Source of the DNA: Dehalococcoidia bacterium
Lineage (GTDB): Bacteria > Chloroflexota > Dehalococcoidia > E44-bin15
Length of the DNA stretch: 33,108 nucleotides
Assembly: GCA_004376075.1 (NCBI GenBank)
Contig: SOJQ01000016.1
Location: 1-33,108, forward strand
Reading direction: 5' to 3'
Under the pieces are notes generated by a model. It was not told the DNA's origin and ran no database searches. It was given only the letters and a program-made list of their open reading frames with translations. Positions 1-7,710 of the stretch are shown here, in pieces. The translations under genes and the position numbers were made by a program. The first letter of the stretch is position 1, and each line of letters begins with the position of its first letter.

Positions 1-400
1 AGAAAGGCTCGGCAAAGCTGACATGAACGACCAACCCCCCCTCGAAGAAGCTGTTCACCCTGCTTTTGGTACGGTCGATGATTTGGTCTGGGATGACAAG
101 GTCCAGGGGGCAAATCTCTTCTTTCAAGCTCCCCACCGCACTAACAGAGATGATCCACTCCACACCTAAGGATTTCAGGGCATAGATATTGGCTCGGGAT
201 GGGAGTTCGGTGGGGCTGATGGGATGCCCCCTGCCGTGCCGGGGCAAAAAGGCGATCCTCATCCCTTCAAGATCGCCGATAATAATAGCGTCACTGGGCT
301 CGCCAAAGGGCGTCTTCACCCTAACCTCCTCGATATCGGTCATCCCCTCTATTTCGTAAAGGCCGCTGCCTCCAATGACCCCGATCTTTGCTTCAGGCAT
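1..400 (-). CDS. mtnP: S-methyl-5'-thioadenosine phosphorylase, C-terminus beyond the window edge
   Basis: Minus-strand translation begins MPEAKIGVIGGSGLYEIEGMTDIEEVRVKTPFGEPSDAIIIGDLEG..IAFLPRHGRGHPISPTELPSRANIYALKSLGVEWIISVSAVGSL, typical of MTA phosphorylase; reading frame runs off the left edge. Confidence 0.93.
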   Translation of the reverse strand, partial: MPEAKIGVIGGSGLYEIEGMTDIEEVRVKTPFGEPSDAIIIGDLEGMRIAFLPRHGRGHPISPTELPSRANIYALKSLGVEWIISVSAVGSLKEEICPLDLVIPDQIIDRTKSRVNSFFEGGLVVHVSFAEPF

Positions 401-429
401 TGGTTCCTCCTCTAAGTGAAGAATTTAGA

Positions 430-1515
430 TCACCTTCTTGCCCTCACAGAAATTGCCTCTGTTGGGCATTGAAGGATGCAAGCCCTACAGGCTACGCATT
501 CGCTATCAGGTTTTACCATTATGGCGATATTTTGGGATTCATCCATATCGTAGATTCCTTTGGGACAAACATCATAACATAATTCGCAGCCTATGCATTC
601 ACTTTGATCCAAGGTTATTTTTTCCTCTTTAATTCTTGCCCTTCCCTTGAAACTTACCGAACCAATTCTATGAATCCCAATCCTGTCGAGCAGGGGGTCG
701 AGATCGCTCCTATATAAGGGGGAGACACCGCTGAAATCGATCCCAATTAACAAGACGAATACCATTGCCCCGAGAAATAGATTGCGTATATAGGTGGAAC
801 CTCCTCCGAAAGGGAATAAGTAAATCAAAAGTCCTATTATAGCAAGGGCCTCATAGAAGAGAACTTTAGCCCATCCCGATTTGCCAGGAATATAGGGATA
901 AAAGGCGTACATCAGGAGGAGGAGAGACGAGCCAAGGATAATGAATTCCACCAACCACCCTCTCCAAAAAATGGCGAGGATCACTGCGATGGGGAGGAAG
1001 AAGGCCAGGGAAACCCCAATGCCAGCGTCCAACCTGTCCATCAGGTTGAACTTAACCTTTCGCATATCGTCACTCTTTTGAAACCCCTTTCTCACGTATT
1101 CAGGTATCTCCTTGGCATAAACTGGGCCGAACCTGGAGTGCCATCCAGTTGCCTCTTTTATTAGCTCTGTATCTACTCCGGGGGCTGATAGCTGAGGCAG
1201 TATCAGTGTCCGATGGTTAACACTTTCGCCGATTCCTGAGGTTTTGATAACCGAAACTATGGAGTGAGCGTTGAACATGCCGCCCATCGCAGCACACCAA
1301 ACGTTTGTGCCATTAGTTGGCGCCACTAAAAGGTGGCAGTCCAGATCCCTAAGATACTTCGATACCCTTTTCACCGTGAGCTGGAAATTGGAGGTTACGA
1401 AAACGGGGCTATCTTCTCTGGGGTTGCCAAAAGCCCGTAGCCCCGGTTCGGTGGACAAAGGGAAGAGTCTGAACAAGGTTCCTATTGTGGTTTTGAAGCC
1501 TTCCTTGACATTCAT
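430..1515 (-). CDS. HgcA-HgcB-like fusion: corrinoid-binding HgcA-type domain, four hydrophobic segments and C-terminal 2x[4Fe-4S] ferredoxin
   Basis: 361 aa. HgcA-like core SPVFVTSNFQLTVKRVSKYLRDLDCHLLVAPTNGTNVWCAAMGGMF...HRTLILPQLSAPGVDTELIKEATGWHSRFGPVYAKEIPEYV; hydrophobic segments; CIGCELCYDVCP and CVACRACILQCP ferredoxin motifs. Confidence 0.9.
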   Translation of the reverse strand: MNVKEGFKTTIGTLFRLFPLSTEPGLRAFGNPREDSPVFVTSNFQLTVKRVSKYLRDLDCHLLVAPTNGTNVWCAAMGGMFNAHSIVSVIKTSGIGESVNHRTLILPQLSAPGVDTELIKEATGWHSRFGPVYAKEIPEYVRKGFQKSDDMRKVKFNLMDRLDAGIGVSLAFFLPIAVILAIFWRGWLVEFIILGSSLLLLMYAFYPYIPGKSGWAKVLFYEALAIIGLLIYLFPFGGGSTYIRNLFLGAMVFVLLIGIDFSGVSPLYRSDLDPLLDRIGIHRIGSVSFKGRARIKEEKITLDQSECIGCELCYDVCPKGIYDMDESQNIAIMVKPDSECVACRACILQCPTEAISVRARR

Positions 1516-2177
1516 CTTTCAGCCTTTTTGGCGACAAAGAGCCCTAATGAACCGAGAAGGCTCCTCTTTGTAAAGATCATCCCAAATCCTGCATCAATGA
1601 TTGCCCTCTCAATTTCCCTTAGCTCCCTGGTGGTGGTCTGGGTGAAAACGTATGTTATGACTGCAAGGGGAATGCGCACAACCAAATATAAGCTTCTTTT
1701 CAACAATGAGTTGGGCTTTACTTCGTCGGCAATTATTAAAAGTCCACCGGGTTTCAGGACTCTGAAGGTCTGCCTAAGCACATATTTCTGTTCATCAGAA
1801 TATAGTTCACTGAAAACCAAGGTGCTCACAACCTTGTCAAATCTCTCATCCTCAAAAGCGCTGTCCATCTGGGTGGCGCCCATTTCCCTGAGCTCGATTT
1901 TTTCGCCCAGATGCCTTTCTTCGATCTTCCTCTGTGCTATGTTCAGCATTTGAGGAGAGATGTCGAAGCCAATAACGGAAGCGTCCCTCTCAGCGCACAA
2001 TATGGCCAGCGTTCCGGTGCCGCAGCCTACGTCGAGGACAGTATCTCCTGGGGAGATGTAATTTTCAGCGATCTCCTTTTTTAATCTGTTAATCCGCCCC
2101 AGGGAGAGCATGTTGATTCCGGCATCGTAGCGATGAGGAGCTGACTCCAGGATTTTCATAAATACATAGCTGCTCAC
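1512..2177 (-). CDS. class I SAM-dependent methyltransferase
   Basis: [32 protein letters not shown] and [13 protein letters not shown] motifs; 4-nt ATGA overlap with the downstream HgcAB-like gene; GTG start overlaps mtnA stop. Confidence 0.93.
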   Translation of the reverse strand: MSSYVFMKILESAPHRYDAGINMLSLGRINRLKKEIAENYISPGDTVLDVGCGTGTLAILCAERDASVIGFDISPQMLNIAQRKIEERHLGEKIELREMGATQMDSAFEDERFDKVVSTLVFSELYSDEQKYVLRQTFRVLKPGGLLIIADEVKPNSLLKRSLYLVVRIPLAVITYVFTQTTTRELREIERAIIDAGFGMIFTKRSLLGSLGLFVAKKAER

Positions 2178-3202
2178 CCCTGGAACACCTTCCTCAGCCT
2201 CTCCACATAGGGCTCGCGTATTATGCCCTTCTCGGTAATTATAGCAGATATGTAGCGATGGGGGGTGATGTCGAAGGCGGGATTGGCCACCCCAACCCCC
2301 ACCGGGGCGATGGGAACCCCACTAACATGGGTGACCTCCTCCGCCCCTCTCTCCTCGATGGGGATCTCATCCCCCGATGATAGAGAGAGGTCGATGCTGC
2401 TGGTAGGGGCGGCGACATAGAAGGGGACGCCATTTTCCCTGGCGAGGACCGCCAAATTATAGGTGCCGATCTTATTGGCGACATCGCCATTTGCCGCTAT
2501 CCTGTCGGCGCCCACAATGACGCAGTCGATCCTCCCCCTCGATAGGAAATGACCGGTCATGGTGTCGGCGATGAGGGTGAAGGGGATGCCATATTGCGCT
2601 AATTCCCAGGTGGTGAGTCTTGCCCCCTGAAGAAGGGGGCGGGTTTCGCTGACGAAGACGTGGACTGCCTTGCTCTGCTCCTTCGCCGCCCTGATCACCC
2701 CCAGCGCGGTGCCGTAGCCCGCCGTTGCCAGAGCACCGGTGTTGCAATGGGTCATTATAGTAAAGCCATCCCTTATCAACTCGGCACCATATGTGCTGAG
2801 CTTCCTATTTGCCGCCTCGTTCTCCTCCTCCAGCTTTTTTGCCTCAGCAAGGAGCGCCTCCTTTATCCGGGCCACATCCTCACCAGCCTCAGCCACCCGA
2901 TTCATCCTCTCCAGAGCTTTGAAGAGGTTGACTGCGGTGGGTCTGGTAGCGGACAGGGTTTCCGAAACGGGGCGAAGTTTGGCCGTGAACTCCTCTTTTG
3001 AGGCTGCCTCGATCCCTTGAGCCCCCAAAGCCATCCCGTAGGCAGCAGCGATGCCAATGGCTGGCGCCCCCCGGATTTGCATCTCCTTGATCGCCGATGC
3101 CACCTCTCGGTAGTCATCAAGTTCTAAGAAGACCATCTCCCAGGGCAGCCTGGTCTGATCGATAAGCCTGATTTTGCCCGAAACCCACTCGATGGCTTTC
3201 AT
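2174..3202 (-). CDS. mtnA: S-methyl-5-thioribose-1-phosphate isomerase
   Basis: [89 protein letters not shown]. Confidence 0.95.
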   Translation of the reverse strand: MKAIEWVSGKIRLIDQTRLPWEMVFLELDDYREVASAIKEMQIRGAPAIGIAAAYGMALGAQGIEAASKEEFTAKLRPVSETLSATRPTAVNLFKALERMNRVAEAGEDVARIKEALLAEAKKLEEENEAANRKLSTYGAELIRDGFTIMTHCNTGALATAGYGTALGVIRAAKEQSKAVHVFVSETRPLLQGARLTTWELAQYGIPFTLIADTMTGHFLSRGRIDCVIVGADRIAANGDVANKIGTYNLAVLARENGVPFYVAAPTSSIDLSLSSGDEIPIEERGAEEVTHVSGVPIAPVGVGVANPAFDITPHRYISAIITEKGIIREPYVERLRKVFQG

Positions 3203-3215
3203 TTTTCAGCGCAAT

Positions 3216-3240
3216 AAAAAGCTTCTCACCTGCGAGAAGC
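3216..3240 (-). terminator. Hairpin plus U-tract between a candidate mtnA promoter and the mtnA start codon (terminator or attenuator-like)
   Basis: Minus strand GCTTCTC-gcaggt-GAGAAGC followed by TTTTT; 7-bp perfect stem. Confidence 0.6.
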
Positions 3241-3268
3241 ACCTTCCACATCATATGGGGTATCAGCA

Positions 3269-3298
3269 ATCTTAACCCAGATTCGGACGGGTTGTCAA
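3269..3298 (-). promoter_or_regulatory. Candidate sigma70-type promoter for mtnA-methyltransferase-HgcAB-like-mtnP
   Basis: Minus strand TTGACA - 18 nt - TAAGAT just downstream of the ade stop codon. Confidence 0.6.
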
Positions 3299-3306
3299 GG
3301 CAGGTC

Positions 3307-5013
3307 TTAATGGAGCAGCTTAAAGGCCAACACATCTACCAGCCCCAGGTCGGTGAGTCTCAGCTCGGGGATCACGGGGAGGGCGAGGAAGGAGAGGGTG
3401 GCAAAGGGGGAGGATAGCTTGCATCCTAACTTTGAGGCGATGCCTTGGAGGTTTTCAAACCTATCCACCACCGCTTCCAGAGGTTCCTCAGATAGGAGGC
3501 CGGCGATGGGTAAGGCTAAAGCACCTACCACTTGCCCATCGGCAGCGACCACCAGTCCACCCTGAAGTTTTTCGACCTCCCCGATGGCAAGGTATATATC
3601 GCTATCCGTTGTGCCCACAGCGATAATGTTGTGGGAATCGTGGGCGATGGAGGAGGCCATCGCTCCTCTCTTTAGCCCAAAGCCTTTTACCAGCCCGAGG
3701 CCAATGTTTCCCGTGGCCTTATGCCTCTCCACTACCACCAGCTTTAGGATGTCCCTCTCCACATCGGGAACCACAAAGCCGTCGCCAATCTTCACCTTTT
3801 CCTCGCTCTTCCTGGTGATTATCTGGTCGGGGACGACCTCGATAACGGGATAAGCCTCCCTTCTTGCTGGCATCTTCAGCGCTTCTATATCGAAGGGCTT
3901 AACATTTACGGTGCGAGTCATCTCTTTATCCTCTACCACCAAGGGCGAAAAAAGAGGCTTGCCCTTCTCTGCTACCAGCTCTCCGCGGTAAAAAACCATC
4001 TCCACTTCAAAGGTGGAGAGATCGCTTAACACTAGGAGATTGGCAAGATAGCCCGGTGCTATGGCACCAAGGCCGTGGAGCCTGAAGTACTCGGCGGCAT
4101 TGATTGTGGCCATCTGGATAGCGCGAACAGGATCCAGTCCCAGCCTGATCGCCTTTCTCACCACAGCGTCGATATCGCCGTCCCTTAGCAGGTCGGCGCA
4201 GCTTCGGTCATCGACAACGAAAAGGCATCTCTTGTAGGTCTTATCGGTAACCAGGGGGAGCAGTGCCTCCAGATTCTTCTCCGAGGAGCCCTCCCGAATC
4301 ATCACATACATGCCCCGCCTCAATTTCTCTCTCGCCTCCTCCAGGGATGTCGATTCGTGGTCGGAGAGGATGCCACAGGCGAGGTAGGCATTGAGCTCCT
4401 TCCCCCTTAGCCCGGGGGCATGCCCATCGATCACCCTACCCCTTGAGGCGGCGAGCTTGGCCAGGACCTCCTTATCGGCGGCCAGCACGCCGGGGAAGTT
4501 CATCACCTCCCCCAGCCCGATGGTATTCTCCCAGGATAGGGCAGCTTCAACATCTTTCGCTGTCCATTTGGCTCCCGAGGTTTCCAGAGGGGTGGCGGGG
4601 ACGCAGGAGGGGACCATGAAATATAGGTCTAGGGGCAAAGGCTGGGCAGCGTTAATCATGTATTTTACGCCCGCCATTCCCCTGACATTGGCGATCTCAT
4701 GAAGGTCTGTTACTACAGCCGAGGTTCCACGGGGCACCACCGCCCTGGCATACTGGGAAACATGGAGCATCGAGCTTTCCAGGTGAATATGGCCGTTGAT
4801 CAGGCCGGGGGAGAGATATTTCCCCTTGAGGTCGATCACCCGCTGACCCTGCTCATAGTCACCAACCCCAGCGACCATCTCCCCATAGATGGCCACATTG
4901 CCCTGCTCTATGTCGCCAGTGAAGGTGTTCACTATCCTGGCATTGGCCAGAATCAGGTCCGCGGTGGCCTCACCCTTTGCTACTGAGATCAATCCTTTAA
5001 TGCCCATTTTCAA
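3307..5013 (-). CDS. ade: adenine deaminase
   Basis: 568 aa; LILANARIVNTFTGDIEQGNVAIYGEMVAGVG, LSPGLINGHIHLESSMLHVSQYARAVVPRGTSAVVTDLHEIANV, SIAHDSHNIIAVGTTDSDI. Confidence 0.95.
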   Translation of the reverse strand: MKMGIKGLISVAKGEATADLILANARIVNTFTGDIEQGNVAIYGEMVAGVGDYEQGQRVIDLKGKYLSPGLINGHIHLESSMLHVSQYARAVVPRGTSAVVTDLHEIANVRGMAGVKYMINAAQPLPLDLYFMVPSCVPATPLETSGAKWTAKDVEAALSWENTIGLGEVMNFPGVLAADKEVLAKLAASRGRVIDGHAPGLRGKELNAYLACGILSDHESTSLEEAREKLRRGMYVMIREGSSEKNLEALLPLVTDKTYKRCLFVVDDRSCADLLRDGDIDAVVRKAIRLGLDPVRAIQMATINAAEYFRLHGLGAIAPGYLANLLVLSDLSTFEVEMVFYRGELVAEKGKPLFSPLVVEDKEMTRTVNVKPFDIEALKMPARREAYPVIEVVPDQIITRKSEEKVKIGDGFVVPDVERDILKLVVVERHKATGNIGLGLVKGFGLKRGAMASSIAHDSHNIIAVGTTDSDIYLAIGEVEKLQGGLVVAADGQVVGALALPIAGLLSEEPLEAVVDRFENLQGIASKLGCKLSSPFATLSFLALPVIPELRLTDLGLVDVLAFKLLH

Positions 5014-5537
5014 TCCTCTATGAAACGAAGATCAGGCAGGTGGCGAAACCTCTCATCATAGTCGAGGCCATAGCCCACCACAAACCTGTCGGGGATGGTG
5101 AAACCCAGGTAATCGATGGGAACATGAACCTTCCTTCGCGAGGGCTTATCAAAGAGGGCGCATAGCTTTAGGGAGGAGGGCTTCTTCTTCTTAAGATAAT
5201 CGATGAAATAGCCCACGGTGATTCCAGTATCCACGATGTCCTCGATAACCAGCACATCTCTCCCCTTTACCTTGGAGCGGAGCCCCTGCACCACCTTGAT
5301 CTCCCCCGAGGTTACCCTGGCGGAACCGTAGCTTGAGAGCGCCACGAAGTCTATCTCCACGGGGATCTCGAGAAGGCGAATAAGATCGGCCATGAAGACG
5401 AAGGAGCCCTTAAGGATGCCTAGGAGAAGGGGGTGCTTCCCTCGGTAATCCCTGTTGATCTCTTGGGCAAGCCTGGCCACCCCCCCTCTTATCTCCTCTT
5501 TAGTGAGCAGGACTTTCAGTTGCTCAGGAGCGGTCAA
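5010..5537 (-). CDS. hpt: hypoxanthine phosphoribosyltransferase
   Basis: LLGILKGSFVFMADLIRLLEIPVEIDFVALSSYGS and DVLVIEDIVDTGITVGYFIDYL (PRPP loop); 4-nt overlap with ade. Confidence 0.95.
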   Translation of the reverse strand: MTAPEQLKVLLTKEEIRGGVARLAQEINRDYRGKHPLLLGILKGSFVFMADLIRLLEIPVEIDFVALSSYGSARVTSGEIKVVQGLRSKVKGRDVLVIEDIVDTGITVGYFIDYLKKKKPSSLKLCALFDKPSRRKVHVPIDYLGFTIPDRFVVGYGLDYDERFRHLPDLRFIED

Positions 5538-5554
5538 GGGGCTTCCTTTTAATG

Positions 5555-5830
5555 CTAATTTTGCTCAGGGGGAGGAAGGTCCATCATCTCGAAGGCGGGG
5601 CAGACCTCATCAGCGCTCGCTGCGGGGAAGACGCAGTGATCGAGGTGCATCCCAGCGAACGAGCCGGGCCGCTCATTTTCCTCCACATCGCACCAGTGGT
5701 CGAAGTAGTCATCCTCCTCGGAGTAATCGCCTATTAGGTGGTGCTTGCAGCTGTTACAGCGCCCCGGGCGAATGTAAATCGATATTCTTTCGCCTTCGAT
5801 GCCATCTTCCTGATTTTTATCTGCGCCCAT
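5555..5830 (-). CDS. small Cys-rich hypothetical protein
   Basis: 91-aa ORF fitting a gap between same-strand genes; CNSCKHH plus three further Cys; no family recognised. Confidence 0.6.
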   Translation of the reverse strand: MGADKNQEDGIEGERISIYIRPGRCNSCKHHLIGDYSEEDDYFDHWCDVEENERPGSFAGMHLDHCVFPAASADEVCPAFEMMDLPPPEQN

Positions 5831-5859
5831 TATATTTCGAGGGCTGCCCTTTGTCTAGC

Positions 5860-6645
5860 CTAGGTCCTCTTTGGAGTAATAACGATGTGGGGTGCCTTCA
5901 TTGAGGGATGCTGCATCACCTGCACTGAGGCGGAGAAGACCTCTTTTATGGTTCCCTCGGTGAGGACATCACTGGGGGGGCCATCGGCGAAGATACGCCC
6001 CTCCTTGAGGAGAATGAGTCTGTCGAAGTAAAGGGCGGCTAGATTCAGGTCATGCATCGCCCCGATAACGGTGATCCCTTGCTCCCGGTTGAGGCCTTTC
6101 ACCAGGTCGAGGATCTCCACCTGATGATTGATGTCCAGATGCGCTGTGGGCTCGTCGAGGAGGAGCAGCTTCGGCTCCTGGGCTAGCGCCATGGCCAGGA
6201 TTCCCTTCTGGCGCTCCCCTCCGCTGAGCTCGTTAAAGAAGCGCTGCCCCAGTTCTCTTATGCCGATAAGCTCCATGGAGTTCTGCACTGCTTTATAGTC
6301 CCCTTCCTCCTCGTTGGAGAAGGCTTTGAGGAAGGGGGTCCTTCCCAGTAGCACTACCTCCCTTAGCGTGAAGGCAAAGGGCATGTGGAACTGCTGGGGA
6401 ACCACGGCCACCCTTTGCGCCACCTCCCTTCGTTTTAGCCCTCTCAGGCTTGAGCCATCCAAATGGATCTCCCCCTCCGTGGGGCGGAGCACCCCGCTGA
6501 AAAGCTTAATCAGGGTGGTCTTACCCGAGCCGTTGGGTCCGAGGAGGGCCACCATCTCGCCCCTTTCTATTGCCAGATCGATGTCATGCAATACAGGAAC
6601 GTCAATATAGGAGAAGGAAACATGGCTAAGGCTAAGCTTGATCAT
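5860..6645 (-). CDS. btuD: cobamide/heme-type ABC transporter ATP-binding protein
   Basis: Walker A LLGPNGSGKTTLIK, signature LSGGERQKGILAMALAQEPKLLLLDEPTAHLD; next to BtuC-type permease. Confidence 0.9.
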   Translation of the reverse strand: MIKLSLSHVSFSYIDVPVLHDIDLAIERGEMVALLGPNGSGKTTLIKLFSGVLRPTEGEIHLDGSSLRGLKRREVAQRVAVVPQQFHMPFAFTLREVVLLGRTPFLKAFSNEEEGDYKAVQNSMELIGIRELGQRFFNELSGGERQKGILAMALAQEPKLLLLDEPTAHLDINHQVEILDLVKGLNREQGITVIGAMHDLNLAALYFDRLILLKEGRIFADGPPSDVLTEGTIKEVFSASVQVMQHPSMKAPHIVITPKRT

Positions 6646-7703
6646 TAGAAGGCGTACTCCCTCCTTGTTCTCCTCAACAGATAGATAAAGAAGGGGGCAC
6701 CGATAAGGGCGGTAAGAATGCCCACCGGTATCTCCATAGGGGCAAGCATGGTGCGGGCGAGAAGGTCGGCGACGACCAGGAAAGCGCCGCCTGAGAGCGC
6801 CGCGGCGGGCAAGAGGAGGCGATGGTCCGGTCCCAGCACCAGGCGCACCGCATGGGGCACCACCAGCCCCACAAAGCCCACCAGCCCGCTAAGGGAGACG
6901 GCTCCGCCGGTGAGCAGAGAGCCCAAGCCAAGGATGGTAAGCTTGTCTCGCTCCACATCGACCCCCAGATATGCGGCACCCTCCTCTCCTAAGGAGAAGG
7001 CATTGAGGCGAAAGGCGAAGAAACGGGCCACTACGATCCCCCCAATAATCATGGGGGCGATGATTGCTATTTGGCTCCAGTCGCTTACCCAGATACCCCC
7101 CATAAGAAAGGACCATATCGAGTGCAGTCTAAGTTGCAGCCTGTCGCTCATTGTTATCAGGAAGCTCATCGCTGCTATTAGCATGGCGCTTACGGCAAAT
7201 CCGGCGAGGAGCATGCTTATGATAGGGGTCTTGCCCCCAACTCGAGCCAGGTTATAGACGAGGAGGACGGCAACCAGGGCACCGAAGAAGGCGGCAATAG
7301 GTACCAGCCCAAAGCCCAAAAAGGCGAAGCTCACCGGCAACATCATCGCCAATGTCGCCCCGAAGGCCCCCCCGGCGGAGGTGCCGATAATGTAGGGATC
7401 GGCCAGCGGATTTCTCAGTAGCCCCTGGAAGAGCACCCCTGCCGCTGCCAGTGCTGCCCCCACCAATGCCCCTGCCACCACCCGAGGCAGCCTGATCTGG
7501 AAGAGAATGGTCTCATCGGTTGCCTGCCAGGTTGCGGGAAAATGGGTGAAGGCTACCTTGTTTAGGGTCATCTTCACTATGTCTAGCGGGGAGATAGATA
7601 CAGCCCCGAAGGCGGCAGCGACGAGCAGGCACACGATGAGGATGCCTATGAGAGAGCCGAGGATGAGCACCGTGCGCTGATTGCTTTTTAACCTGGCAAG
7701 CAT
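6645..7703 (-). CDS. btuC: BtuC/FecCD-family ABC transporter permease
   Basis: FQIRLPRVVAGALVGAALAAAGVLFQGLLRNPLADPYIIGTSAGGAFGATLA; GLVGFVGLVVPHAVRLVLGPDHRLLLPAAALSGGAFLVVADLLART. Confidence 0.93.
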   Translation of the reverse strand: MLARLKSNQRTVLILGSLIGILIVCLLVAAAFGAVSISPLDIVKMTLNKVAFTHFPATWQATDETILFQIRLPRVVAGALVGAALAAAGVLFQGLLRNPLADPYIIGTSAGGAFGATLAMMLPVSFAFLGFGLVPIAAFFGALVAVLLVYNLARVGGKTPIISMLLAGFAVSAMLIAAMSFLITMSDRLQLRLHSIWSFLMGGIWVSDWSQIAIIAPMIIGGIVVARFFAFRLNAFSLGEEGAAYLGVDVERDKLTILGLGSLLTGGAVSLSGLVGFVGLVVPHAVRLVLGPDHRLLLPAAALSGGAFLVVADLLARTMLAPMEIPVGILTALIGAPFFIYLLRRTRREYAF

Positions 7704-7710
7704 AATAAGC

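Noticed and set aside
430-1515. Calling this gene a functional mercury methylase (hgcA/hgcB)
   Set aside because: Cap-helix GK is replaced and HgcB tail cysteines are missing; homology supports HgcAB-like only
3203-3262. SAM or preQ1 riboswitch in the mtnA leader
   Set aside because: Hairpin and U-tract are real, but the leader is about 60 nt and I could not match a known riboswitch core by eye; kept only as an attenuator-like hairpin
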